Source: Fontisphaera persica
GTDB taxonomy: Bacteria; Verrucomicrobiota; Verrucomicrobiia; Limisphaerales; Fontisphaeraceae
DNA: 64,000 nucleotides
NCBI RefSeq assembly: GCF_024832785.1
Contig: NZ_CP116615.1
Coordinates: 4,154,001 to 4,218,000 of the forward strand
Direction: 5' to 3'
The notes beneath the pieces are model-generated. The model was not told where the DNA came from and ran no database searches. It was given only the letters and a program-made list of their open reading frames with translations. Shown here piece after piece: positions 40,601-47,866 of this stretch. The position numbers and the translations under genes were made by a program. Every line of letters starts with the position of its first letter. Within the stretch, counting starts at the first letter, position 1.

Positions 40601-41167
40601 AACTGCGGACAGGAAAATCCCATGCCCGAGCAGTCCATTCCGGCCGGCACGCTGCTGGGGCCTGGCCTGTACACCGTCAATGTGGCGGTGGCCGATTACC
40701 ATGGCAACGTGGGCATGGTGCCGGTGAATGTGAAGATTATTGACCCATCGCCGGTGAACATCCAATGCCCGCCCAACCTGACCGTGCCCTGCCAAAATGG
40801 ACAGGGGGCGGTGGTGCACTTCAATGTGACGGCCTCCACCACTTATGAAACCAATGTGGCCGTGGTGTCCACGCCGCCCTCTGGCAGCTTCTTCCCGGTG
40901 GGTACCACCGTGGTGACCAATGTGGCCACCAGCCTGGCCGGCAACACCGCCACCTGCACCTTCACCGTCACGGTGACGTGTGAGCAAAAAGTCACGGCCG
41001 CGCTCAGCCGCACGGGCATTTACCTGAACTGGGGGCGGATGGGTTCGCTGGAGTACTCGGCGAATCCCACCGGCCCGTGGTTCACCGTGGCGCCCAACAC
41101 CAATCAATTTCTGGCGCCTACCACCGGCCCGCGCGGCTTTTATCGCGTCCGCTACACGGAACCTTGA
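37628..41167 (+). CDS. Secreted GEVED / IgGFc-binding-like / HYR protein
   Basis: 1179 residues with an N-terminal signal peptide ending near AWSQT. Three GEVED domains follow (about 37-204, 205-370, 371-535), each with DYGDAP or DFGDAP, DEDGVxF, ARFR or SRWRF and the diagnostic GEVEDYKV/GEVEDYQV/GEVEDHQV. Next (about 543-955) is a region matching the IgGFc-binding N-terminal domain: REFWLTFPGNYAP, LGTEYVVMAYG, KPVAVFAGHHCANVP, VVEQLLPVNNWGDTFYVAPL and VYGWGTYDSYGHPG. A HYR-like module (IQCPPNLTVPC, about 1041-1120) and a short beta-rich end complete it. No membrane anchor is seen. It starts 96 bp after the giant gene on the same strand and is probably co-expressed, a second surface or matrix protein. 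Ligand unknown; the IgG name is historical. Confidence 0.85.
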   Translation: MNAKLFLWTRVRPWLWAGLVTVLMGPGLAWSQTAQRDYGDAPAPYPTKIEHNGARHTLGSIRMGDLVDVDLDGQPDPDALGDDNQPDPERDDEDGVTFLTALIPGQTARVQVVVRGTAQLGFLYVWVDFGGDGSWAEAGDQVFNEQSVNLGTNVLTFPVPAAAKTGVTFARFRISAERGQLSFAGVASTGEVEDYKVVIQEEQLDFGDAPNSYSTTLSSEGPRHVAVGPILGFRRDVEADGQPSPEAMADDKFPLGQPADEDGVFFPEPLVPGRGVSIEVVVSGNFERARLDAWMDFGRDGTFLEPADQIFEDVPVFRGTNHLTFLIPAGASPGETFARFRLSERGKLSFRGLEGSGEVEDYQVTLVQEFDFGDAPAPYPTLLRNNGARHLFNADIFLGYQIDAEPDGQPTPQADGDDVNPSTSPDEDGVIFTSAVVPGRQATVQVVASTRGRLYAWIDFNRNGSWADPGEQVFNGELLSPGWQILTFDVPENAVLGDTFSRWRFTVQGGALSFTGPAPDGEVEDHQVKIIPDRERCDLGCEGREFWLTFPGNYAPDPDNPTRPSLAIQGAAGTTGMVSVAALGISLPYVIPTSFVARVTLPTAVDLGNLQDGITNLGIRVTANRDVRVTAFNHARYTTDSYQGLNTTVLGTEYVVMAYGNVHAGVPFLNGSQFAIAGAHSNTVVTITPKVTVGTRLAGVPYQITLQPGQVYQLRATRDAPADLTGTLIKADKPVAVFAGHHCANVPSDQVWFCDYVVEQLLPVNNWGDTFYVAPLATRSNGDILRILAAQDGTEVYVNGLLAANLNRGQFHQRLLTVPSEITSSKPVLLAQYATSSDFDGNPQADPFMVQVQATRHYSSAYIFVTPTNDFPVNYVQIMIYAYGTNSVLLDGVLVNPSLFQPIGSTFMAVANVPVTPGRHIIGAEISFGITVYGWGTYDSYGHPGCYYLGDVMEPEVTPPFTTFTANVAQNPNAPGMAAVPNIAGQTTARDNCGQENPMPEQSIPAGTLLGPGLYTVNVAVADYHGNVGMVPVNVKIIDPSPVNIQCPPNLTVPCQNGQGAVVHFNVTASTTYETNVAVVSTPPSGSFFPVGTTVVTNVATSLAGNTATCTFTVTVTCEQKVTAALSRTGIYLNWGRMGSLEYSANPTGPWFTVAPNTNQFLAPTTGPRGFYRVRYTEP

Positions 41168-41175
41168 TGAGGGAG

Positions 41176-41228
41176 TGTAGCGCAGGCGTCCCGCCTGCGG
41201 GTTCACGGAGCCTCCCGGCTCCGTGATT
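41176..41228 (+). repeat. Repeat A, copy 1
   Basis: 53 bp composed of two adjacent hairpins, GCAGGCG-tcc-CGCCTGC and CACGGAGCC-tccc-GGCTCCGTG, joined by GGGTT. It lies 8 bp past the stop codon of the GEVED gene, so it might also act in 3-prime-end formation. Confidence 0.85.
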
Positions 41229-41296
41229 ACTGAATTACCAACAGCAAGCGGGCGCGCTTGGTTACCCCAGTCCGCACGGCAACCTTTAATTTCCCA

Positions 41297-41350
41297 TAGC
41301 GCAGGCGTCCTCGTCCCGCAAAGCGGGATTCAGCCTCCGTCCCGCAGGCC
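41297..41350 (+). repeat. Repeat B, copy 1
   Basis: Begins TAGCGCAGGCGTCCTCGTCC, contains the hairpin TCCCGCAAAGCGGGA and ends CCCGCAGGCC. It shares its left end (TAGCGCAGGCGTC) with repeat A, suggesting a common element with alternative right halves. Confidence 0.75.
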
Positions 41351-41403
41351 AAAGGGTGGCCAACGGACCGGCGGCAGAATAATGCAACGCACGGTAACTA
41401 TTT

Positions 41404-41440
41404 CCCTTTCCCTCTGGGAGAGGGCCAGGGTGAGGGGGCG
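41404..41440 (+). repeat. Repeat C, intergenic copy
   Basis: CCCTCTGGGAGAGGGCCAGG followed by GTGAGGGGG; the left half folds on itself (CCCTCT/AGAGGG). Confidence 0.7.
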
Positions 41441-41557
41441 TTTTCCCCCTTCGTTCCCTTCGTTTCCTTCTGTTAAAAATCCGTGTCCATCCGTGCTCCT
41501 TTACCCCATCGTGGGAAGGGACTATTGTGAAGGTGTGTAGTGCGGGCGTCGGCCCCA

Positions 41558-41610
41558 TGTAGCGCAGGCGTCCCGCCTGCGGGTTCACGGAGCCTCCCGG
41601 CTCCGTGATT
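41558..41610 (+). repeat. Repeat A, copy 2
   Basis: Identical to copy 1 over all 53 bp, 382 bp downstream and in the same orientation. Confidence 0.85.
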
Positions 41611-41714
41611 GCAGCACTGATAAGGTCAAGCGGACGCGCTCGGAAACAACAAACCGAGTACCAATCTTTCCTGTGCAGTAACGAAGGTGAGCACGCATCG
41701 TAAGGTGGGAATAA

Positions 41715-41767
41715 GCCTGCGAGCGGCAGGCCAAATCCCGCTCTGCGAGACGAGGACGCCTGCGCTA
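41715..41767 (-). repeat. Repeat B, copy 2 (inverted)
   Basis: Diverged inverted copy: GGCAGGCC, ATCCCGC, GAGACGAGGACGCCTGCG match the complement of copy 1. Confidence 0.65.
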
Positions 41768-42033
41768 CAGACCCTCACCTTAGCCTTTTACCACGATGGG
41801 GTGGAGGGAATACGAGGAAGAGCGCGTGAAAGGGAAAAAAACCAACCACGAATGAACACGTACAAACACGGATTTTTAACAGAAGGAAACAAAGGGAACA
41901 AAGAGGGAGAAGAGGCCCCTTAGCCTGACCCTTTCCCCGGGGGGGATTGTAGCGGGACGGATTATCCTGCCCCTAGCCTGTGGGACGCCATACGTTATGG
42001 CTAATGCGAGATTGAAGTGCGGATTGGTGCGTC

Positions 42034-42118
42034 CAGGGGCGTGTGTTTGACGACGGCAATTCAGCAAGCACGGAGCCGGGAGGCTCCGTGAACCCGCAGG
42101 CGAGACGCCTGCGCTACA
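42034..42118 (-). repeat. Repeat A, copy 3 (inverted, extended)
   Basis: Inverted repeat A with 35 bp of extra shared flank. The 85-bp unit recurs at 42357-42441 with only three mismatches, so it was duplicated together with its flank. Confidence 0.85.
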
Positions 42119-42120
42119 GA

Positions 42121-42156
42121 CCCTCACCCTGACCCTCTCCCCGGGGGGAGAGGGAA
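42121..42156 (-). repeat. Repeat C, intergenic copy (inverted)
   Basis: Plus-strand CCCTCACCCTGACCCTCTCC then CCGGGGGGAGAGGGA. This is the closest intergenic relative of the in-gene copy at 56055. Confidence 0.75.
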
Positions 42157-42267
42157 AATAGTTAATGTACCTCGAATTATTCGTTATCTATGTTTGCTCA
42201 ATGCAGGCGAGGAGGGAAAGAAAGAATAGAAACCCCATAGATGTTCTCATCTCAATTCGTTGCCTCC

Positions 42268-42316
42268 GGCCTGCGGGACGCGGGCCGAATCCCGCTTTGC
42301 GGGACGAGACGCCTGC
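42268..42316 (-). repeat. Repeat B, copy 3 (inverted)
   Basis: GGCCTGCGGGACG, ATCCCGCTTTGCGGGACGAG and ACGCCTGC match the complement of repeat B copy 1. Confidence 0.7.
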
Positions 42317-42356
42317 CTGACGACACAGGAAAGTTTAACGGGCAGACTGCTGGTTA

Positions 42357-42441
42357 CAGGCGCGTCTGTTTGACAACGGCAATTCAGCAAGCACGGAGCC
42401 GGGAGGCTCCGTGAACCCGCAGGCGAGACGCCTGCGCTACA
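42357..42441 (-). repeat. Repeat A, copy 4 (inverted, extended)
   Basis: The 85-bp partner of 42034-42118; three substitutions, all in the flank, while the hairpin core is identical. Confidence 0.85.
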
Positions 42442-42449
42442 TCACATCG

Positions 42450-42487
42450 CCCTGGCTCTTTTCCGCAGGGAGAGGGTGGAGAGGGGG
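42450..42487 (-). repeat. Repeat C, diverged copy
   Basis: CCCTGGCTCTTTTCCGCAGG followed by GAGAGGGTGGAGAGGGGG; a degenerate copy next to repeat A copy 4, the same A-C adjacency as at 42069-42156. Confidence 0.55.
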
Positions 42488-42649
42488 ATGGCGGGTCGGC
42501 GACCAGCAGGCTTTATAATTCGGCCCTATCTTCGGAGGAAGGGACGTTTTCATGGAGGGACGCCTTCCATGGCGTGCCGTCATGGCATTCCAAGTGGGCG
42601 CACCGGCCAGGCAGTGGCCGGGCGGGCGAATTGGGCGAGTGGGCGGCGG

Positions 42650-45310
42650 TTAGGGCTCGCGCATCCAGACCATGGAGCGGCCGCCGCGGTTGAGGCGGGC
42701 GTAATTGGGGATGGCCAGCAGGGGCGCGCCATTGGCCCAGGTGCCTTTGATTACCACCACGCCACCCAGCAAATCTGGTCGCCATTCCGCATTCAAGGGC
42801 GTGGCCGGGGCCAGTGCCGATTCGAGGTTTTGGTCCACGCTTTCCACGTTGTAAATCAGTGGCCCGCGGCGCAAGGCCACGCGGCCGCGGTTGGCGACAA
42901 TGCGGTCATCGGCCTTGATGCGCTGCACGGGGAGGGGCAACTCCAACTCGACGCGGTCGCCGGGCTGCCACGCGCGCCGGAGCGAGACGTAGCCATCGCG
43001 CACGGTGGCCTTCACCGGCTTGCCGTTGACGGCCACGCGGAGGACTTCTGCGCAGGGCGGGGTGTTGGTGTAGAGCAGGCTGGTTTGCCGGTTGGGCACG
43101 CGCAGATGCACGGCAAAGGTGCGGCGCGCCGCCGGCTGCACGGTCAGGGTTACCTGGCCCTGCCAGGGGTAATCGGTGGTTTGTTCCAGGCGCAGCGGAG
43201 CGCCGGCCACGTGGGGCAGCGTGACCACACTGCCGGCGTAAAGGTTCACGTAGACGGCGTCCCGCCCCAGGGTGTACATCCAGGTGGGCAGCAGGAAGAG
43301 GGTGCGCGGGATGTTGCCCACGCAGCAGGGGCAGCCATGCCATTTATAGCGGGCGGCGGAGGAATCCAGGGGGTTGGTGTAGGTGAAGTTTTGCGCCTCC
43401 AAATCCACGCTGCCCAGGACGGCGTTATAGAGCGTGTCCTCCATCACATCCGCATAGCGCCCCTGGTGCCAGAGGCGCTGCATTTTGTGTTGGAAAAACA
43501 CCATGCCGCAGCCGGCGCAGGATTCGCAATAGGAGGCGTTGGGCAGGGAGTAATTCTTGCCGAATCCCTCGCTGGTTTCGCCGCTGCCGATGCCGCCGGT
43601 GACGTAGTATTTGCAATGCACCAGGTTGTGCCACAGGGATTGCACGGCGCTGAGGTAATCGGGGTCGTGCGTGGCGATGGCCACATCGGCCATGGCGGAG
43701 TAGGAATAGGAGGCGCGCACGGCGTGGCCCACCGCCTCATATTGGCGGATGACAGGCACATGGCTTTGGTCATATTCCTCGCCGCCGTCGCGGGCATCCA
43801 GGAGGTACCTGGCCAGTTCAAAATACGGGCGGCCTTTGCCTGGGCCTTCCACGTGGTCCACGTACCAGGCGAAGCGCGCCAGGGTTTGTTCCAGTTCCTG
43901 ATGGCCTTCGTACCAGGGGCGTTTGGGCGGCGGGCCGATGTGGCGGACCCAGCAGTCGGCCAGTTTTTTAGCGGCGTCGTACAGGCGAGTGTCCCTGCCC
44001 TCGGTGAGGCGGTGATGGGCCAGGGCGGCGCCGATGAAATAGCCGGCCAGGTAGCCTTCGTGGTCGTGTTTGTTGGACCAGCGTTTGCGGTTTTCAATGG
44101 TGTATTGCGTGTGCAGATAACCATCCGGCTCCTGGGCGGCGAGGATGAGGGGAATCCATTTTTCCAGGGTCTGGCGCAGGCGCTCCTGGCCGGCGCGCCA
44201 GTCGGCATCGTTGCCCGGGTCCACCATCAAGGCCAGGCAGATGGACTCCAGGGTGTTATAGACCCACGCATTGGCAAACACCGGGCCGATGTGCCGCGCT
44301 CCCGGTTTGCCGGCCAGTTTGTTGGCGGCCTGCACGAAGTTTTCCAGCCCGCCTTCGCGGGTGGCGGGGTCCTCGATTTTGGCGATGCAGTGCGGGAGCC
44401 AGTTCAGGGTCAGAGCCTTGAGCCGGGGCCGCCAGAAGGGGCTGGTAATCTGGTAGGGTTGGGGCGGGAGCCACTCGAGGGCCTGGGCAGGCGGAGGCGG
44501 CTCGGCCCAGACGCGCAAGGTGTCCCTGCTCTCGGCTGCGCCGTCATGCGCGGTGAACCGGAGCACATATTCCCCAGGTGCGGAAAAACGCGCCGTGGTG
44601 GCGGCCTGGGTGTCTTTTTCAAAGATGACGCGGCCCGGCCCGCTGGCTTTCATCCAGCGCACGGTGGGCGAGGGCACAACTTTGCCGTCGTCGCGAGCCA
44701 CGCCTTCCAGGTACGTCCGCCCCGGCTGGACCACCACCCGGTCCGGCCCGGCAGTGACGCGGGGAGGGAAATTGGGCGAATTGCCGGAGTCAAGCACCCG
44801 CCACTCCAGCAGGCCGGTGGAGAATTTTTCCTGGCCCTCCATTTCGAGGCGCAGGCGGGTGGTTTTGATTTCCGGGAAGGTGGTGACATTAAACTTGCCG
44901 GCTTCGAGGCCCAAACCGGCAGCCTCCGGCACAGGCACGAACTCCGTGCCATTCCAATACAGCAGCCGGCACGCACGCGGCAGGCGCACGCCGCGGCGGT
45001 CATCAAACCAATAAACCTCGATGCGGCGGGTGGCAATGGGCTGGCTCCAGTCGTACTGGACCCATTGCGTGCCCGTCCGCGGCCAGTTGCCGTAGGCGCC
45101 GTGGCGTTTGTCATCCGAATGGGCAGGCGTAAAGCCGTCGTTCAACGCCGTGATGGTTTCGTGAGGTGATACATACGAAGTGGAGGGCGTGGCCACCAGG
45201 GCCAGATTGACTTCGGCGGCGCGCAGGCCGGTGCCTGCCAGGGAGAGCAACGCGGTGAGGGCCAGATGCATGGCGGGACGGCAGAAGGGCAGGAAGGCGC
45301 GATTTTTCAT
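42650..45310 (-). CDS. Secreted GH127 beta-L-arabinofuranosidase-like enzyme with discoidin and Ig-like domains
   Basis: 886 residues with a signal peptide (hydrophobic about 13-32). An F5/8-type discoidin domain comes first (NLALVATPSTSYVSPHETIT ... TQWVQYDWSQPIATRRIEVY), then an Ig/PKD-like domain (about 180-265), then the GH127 (DUF1680) alpha/alpha barrel from about 290. The GH127 zinc/catalytic region is visible as ASYCESCAGCGMVFFQHKM (about 585-605) and WHGCPCCVGNIPRTLFLLP (about 655-675). The first Glu and the Cys residues correspond to the zinc ligands and the catalytic cysteine known in HypBA1. It likely removes beta-L-arabinofuranose from plant glycoproteins or arabinans, complementing GH62 and GH51. 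Related GH127-like clades differ in substrate. Confidence 0.85.
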   Translation of the reverse strand: MKNRAFLPFCRPAMHLALTALLSLAGTGLRAAEVNLALVATPSTSYVSPHETITALNDGFTPAHSDDKRHGAYGNWPRTGTQWVQYDWSQPIATRRIEVYWFDDRRGVRLPRACRLLYWNGTEFVPVPEAAGLGLEAGKFNVTTFPEIKTTRLRLEMEGQEKFSTGLLEWRVLDSGNSPNFPPRVTAGPDRVVVQPGRTYLEGVARDDGKVVPSPTVRWMKASGPGRVIFEKDTQAATTARFSAPGEYVLRFTAHDGAAESRDTLRVWAEPPPPAQALEWLPPQPYQITSPFWRPRLKALTLNWLPHCIAKIEDPATREGGLENFVQAANKLAGKPGARHIGPVFANAWVYNTLESICLALMVDPGNDADWRAGQERLRQTLEKWIPLILAAQEPDGYLHTQYTIENRKRWSNKHDHEGYLAGYFIGAALAHHRLTEGRDTRLYDAAKKLADCWVRHIGPPPKRPWYEGHQELEQTLARFAWYVDHVEGPGKGRPYFELARYLLDARDGGEEYDQSHVPVIRQYEAVGHAVRASYSYSAMADVAIATHDPDYLSAVQSLWHNLVHCKYYVTGGIGSGETSEGFGKNYSLPNASYCESCAGCGMVFFQHKMQRLWHQGRYADVMEDTLYNAVLGSVDLEAQNFTYTNPLDSSAARYKWHGCPCCVGNIPRTLFLLPTWMYTLGRDAVYVNLYAGSVVTLPHVAGAPLRLEQTTDYPWQGQVTLTVQPAARRTFAVHLRVPNRQTSLLYTNTPPCAEVLRVAVNGKPVKATVRDGYVSLRRAWQPGDRVELELPLPVQRIKADDRIVANRGRVALRRGPLIYNVESVDQNLESALAPATPLNAEWRPDLLGGVVVIKGTWANGAPLLAIPNYARLNRGGRSMVWMREP

Positions 45311-45335
45311 GTGAATTACTTAATAGTGTTAATAA

Positions 45336-45365
45336 ATAATCATCGTAAGGACGTCATTCTGTCAA
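45336..45365 (-). promoter_or_regulatory. Sigma70-like promoter of the GH127 gene
   Basis: On the minus strand a perfect TTGACA (45360-45365) and GATTAT (45336-45341) with an 18-bp spacer in an AT-rich patch, about 25 bp before the start codon. The short leader shows no clear ribosome-binding site. Confidence 0.5.
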
Positions 45366-45527
45366 GCATGAGCGTGGCCAAAGGTTTATATAGCGAGGGC
45401 CGGGTCTCCCCCAAACATGCGCCGAATGCGGTGCTAGCGGGGGCTGTGGCACGTTGGCCAGCCCCGGCGCGGGCGCAAATGTGCTTGAGCCGGTTGAGTG
45501 CGCGGCTCAAGATAGGTGGCGTCGCGT

Positions 45528-45818
45528 ATGACCAAAACGCAAGTGTTGGACCAATACTTCATCACCGCCCGCCATCAGTTGCTTGAGTTGGCGGCTTTTC
45601 TGGACCGCGTGGAGCGGGCAGAGGGGACGGCGGATTTTCGTCTGGCCGCGTTGCGCGAGGCCTTGCCCCTGCTCCAACGACCGCGCGGGCCGCGGGTGGA
45701 AAAAATCCTGGTGGCGTTAAGTGACCCGTCGCGGCCGCCCATCGCGCGAGCCACCACACAGTCGGCCTGCGGCGCCTGTCCACCGGCCGCCCGCCGCAAG
45801 GGCCGCACCAAGGGCTGA
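45528..45818 (+). CDS. Small conserved hypothetical protein
   Basis: 96 residues, [20 protein letters not shown] onward, mostly helical. The middle reads [19 protein letters not shown] and the basic C-terminal tail is ARRKGRTKG. No domain is recognised. It ends 16 bp before the TatD-like hydrolase gene and is likely translated with it. ATG 45528 is chosen over an in-frame start four codons earlier. A role tied to the hydrolase and EboE is inferred only from position. Confidence 0.6.
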   Translation: MTKTQVLDQYFITARHQLLELAAFLDRVERAEGTADFRLAALREALPLLQRPRGPRVEKILVALSDPSRPPIARATTQSACGACPPAARRKGRTKG

Positions 45819-45834
45819 GCATTGTTTACGGCTT

Positions 45835-46650
45835 ATGCGCTACATTGAGCCTCATGCCCACATGGTCAGCCGCACCACGGACGATTACCGCGCCATGGTG
45901 GCGGCCGGCTGCGCCGCCGTGACGGAGCCGGCTTTCTGGGCCGGATTTGACCGCAGCTCGGTGGACGCCTTTTATGACTATTTTTGCCAGTTGACGGATT
46001 ACGAGCCGCGGCGGGCGGCGCGTTATGGGCTGCCGCATTATTGCTGGTTGTGCGTCAACCCCAAGGAGGCGGAAGACGCCGGATTTGCGCGGGAGGTGCT
46101 CAAGATTATTCCGGAATTCCTGCCGCGTCCCAACGTGCTGGGCATTGGGGAAATTGGCCTCAATAAGAACAGCCGCAACGAGCTGGCAATTCTGGAGGAG
46201 CACATTGAGCTGGCGGTGCGGCATGATTTGCTCATCCTGGTGCACACGCCGCATTTGGAGGACAAGCTCAAGGGCACGCGGCTGACGCTGGACGTGCTGC
46301 GGGCGCATCCGAAGGTGCAGCCGGGGCGGGTCATCATTGACCATGTGGAAGAGCATACCATTCGCATGGTGTTGGAGGCGGGATTCTGGGCGGGCATCAC
46401 GTTGTACCCCGACTCCAAGGTCAGCCCCGCGCGGGCGGTGGACATGCTGGAGCGGTACGGGCCGGAGCGGTTGTGGCTGAATAGCGCCTGTGATTGGGGC
46501 CACAGCATCCCGCTCAACGTGCCTTACACCGCCATGGAAATGCGGCGGCGCGGTTTCACCGCCGCGCAGGTGGACCGCATCATCTTCCAAAATCCCTGCC
46601 AGTTCCTGCGGCAAAGCCCGCGTTTTCAGGCGCCGGAAGTGCCGGGCTGA
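45835..46650 (+). CDS. TatD-like metal-dependent hydrolase (EboB-like)
   Basis: 271 residues of the amidohydrolase/TatD TIM-barrel family. Metal ligands appear as EPHAHM near the N terminus (HxH), Glu in [13 protein letters not shown], His in [12 protein letters not shown], His in [10 protein letters not shown], and a late Asp in [10 protein letters not shown]. It lies 31 bp upstream of eboE; in ebo clusters of algae, cyanobacteria and other bacteria a TatD-like protein (EboB) accompanies EboE, so this gene is its probable counterpart. Those clusters help export a precursor (scytonemin in cyanobacteria). ATG 45835 is used; the upstream frame overlaps the previous gene and is not TatD-like. 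Confidence 0.8.
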   Translation: MRYIEPHAHMVSRTTDDYRAMVAAGCAAVTEPAFWAGFDRSSVDAFYDYFCQLTDYEPRRAARYGLPHYCWLCVNPKEAEDAGFAREVLKIIPEFLPRPNVLGIGEIGLNKNSRNELAILEEHIELAVRHDLLILVHTPHLEDKLKGTRLTLDVLRAHPKVQPGRVIIDHVEEHTIRMVLEAGFWAGITLYPDSKVSPARAVDMLERYGPERLWLNSACDWGHSIPLNVPYTAMEMRRRGFTAAQVDRIIFQNPCQFLRQSPRFQAPEVPG

Positions 46651-46681
46651 GGAGGAGCCCCGCAGCCGGCATTGGCATCCC

Positions 46682-47854
46682 ATGCAATTGCGATACGGAC
46701 TGCATCTGGCCTATTGCACCAATGTGCATCGCGGCGAGCGCTGGGGTGAAATTCTGGCCGCGCTGGAGCAACACGTGCTGGCCGTGCGCGCCGTGGTGTG
46801 CCCGCAGGCGCCGTTTGCCATTGGGTTGCGGCTGGGGGCGCAGGCGGCCGCCGAGCTGGGCGACCCGGCCACGCTGCTGGAGTTCAACCGCTGGCTCGAC
46901 CGCCATCAATGTTACGTTTTCACCATCAACGGTTTTCCCTATGGCCCGTTCCACGGCACACCGGTCAAGGAGCAGGTGTATCAGCCGGACTGGACCACGC
47001 CGGAGCGGCTGGAGTACACGGTGCAACTGCTGGAAATCCTGGCGCAACTCCTGCCGCCGGGCATGGAGGGCAGCGTCAGCACCGTGCCGGTCTCCTTCAA
47101 ACCGGCGCTGCGGACGCCCGAGCAGGAGGCGCAGGCGCGCCGCCAGCTTTGGGCGTGTGTGGACCAGGCGCACCGCATTTGCCGCCGCTACGGGCGCAAT
47201 CTGCACGTGGGGCTGGAGCCGGAGCCGATGTGCGCGCTCGAGACCACGCGCGAGACGGTGGAGTTTTTTGCGCGGCTGCGCGCCGACCGGCCCGGCGACA
47301 CGCGGCTGGAGGAGCTGCTGGGCGTGAACTATGACTGCTGCCATCTGGCCATCCAATTCGAGGACCCGCGGGAGTCTTTGGAGGCATTGCGCCGGCATGG
47401 CATCCGCCTCAGCAAGATTCACCTGAGCAACGCCCTCAAAGTCATCCCCACCCCGGCGGCGCGGGCGGCGTTGAGGGCCTTTGTGGAGCCGGTTTATTTG
47501 CATCAGGTGGTGGCCGCCGACCGCTGGGCGCAGCTCACACGTTACCTGGATTTGCCGGAGGCGCTGGCCGCGGCGGAGGCGTGGCCGGCGGAGCAGCCGC
47601 TGCCCGAATGGCGCATCCATTTTCACGTTCCGTTGCATCAGCCGCCCGATGCCCTGTTTGGCAACACCAGCGACCACGTGATGGGCGTGCTGGATTATTT
47701 GTCCCGGCGGCCCAATCTGTGCGCGCATTTGGAAATGGAAACCTACACCTGGGAGGTGATGCCGCCGGCCATGCGCCAGCGGCGGGTGGAGGACCAAATT
47801 GTATCCGAATACCGCTGGACGCTGGCGGAGCTGCAGCGGCGGCAACTGGCATGA
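46682..47854 (+). CDS. eboE: Metabolite traffic protein EboE
   Basis: 390 residues, a xylose-isomerase-like TIM barrel. Characteristic EboE sequence includes GLHLAYCTNVHRGERWGEIL at the start, FAIGLRLGAQAAAEL, YVFTINGFPYGPFHGTPVKE, GSVSTVPVSFKPAL, HVGLEPEPMCALETT, VNYDCCHLAIQFEDP and HFHVPLHQPP, ending near AHLEMETYTWEVMP. In cyanobacteria ebo genes act in moving a product precursor to the periplasm; the chemistry of EboE itself is unknown. Here it is accompanied only by a TatD-like gene. EboA, the UbiA-type EboC, EboD and EboF are absent from the window. ATG 46682 is favoured over an in-frame start 64 codons upstream inside the hydrolase gene. Confidence 0.85.
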   Translation: MQLRYGLHLAYCTNVHRGERWGEILAALEQHVLAVRAVVCPQAPFAIGLRLGAQAAAELGDPATLLEFNRWLDRHQCYVFTINGFPYGPFHGTPVKEQVYQPDWTTPERLEYTVQLLEILAQLLPPGMEGSVSTVPVSFKPALRTPEQEAQARRQLWACVDQAHRICRRYGRNLHVGLEPEPMCALETTRETVEFFARLRADRPGDTRLEELLGVNYDCCHLAIQFEDPRESLEALRRHGIRLSKIHLSNALKVIPTPAARAALRAFVEPVYLHQVVAADRWAQLTRYLDLPEALAAAEAWPAEQPLPEWRIHFHVPLHQPPDALFGNTSDHVMGVLDYLSRRPNLCAHLEMETYTWEVMPPAMRQRRVEDQIVSEYRWTLAELQRRQLA

Positions 47855-47866
47855 CCCGGCCTGCCC

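Larger units (their letters stand above)
41168..42649. other. Non-coding repeat cluster of 1.48 kb
   Basis: No credible gene. The stretch is packed with three kinds of dispersed element: A (tandem hairpins, two plus and two minus copies), B (hairpin-rich, one plus and two minus copies) and C (CCCTGnCCCTC...GGGGAGAGGG, several copies). A longer inverted pair, about 41451-41490 and 41866-41910, contains TTTTTAACAGAAGGAAAC and its complement. The short frames here only read through these palindromes. Confidence 0.8.

Noticed and set aside
41168-42649. CRISPR array
   Set aside because: The repeats are long hairpins in both orientations with irregular spacing and no cas genes; spacer-like units of equal length are absent.
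42476-45169. An 897-residue plus-strand frame
   Set aside because: It is antisense to the well-supported GH127 gene and has shadow-frame composition.
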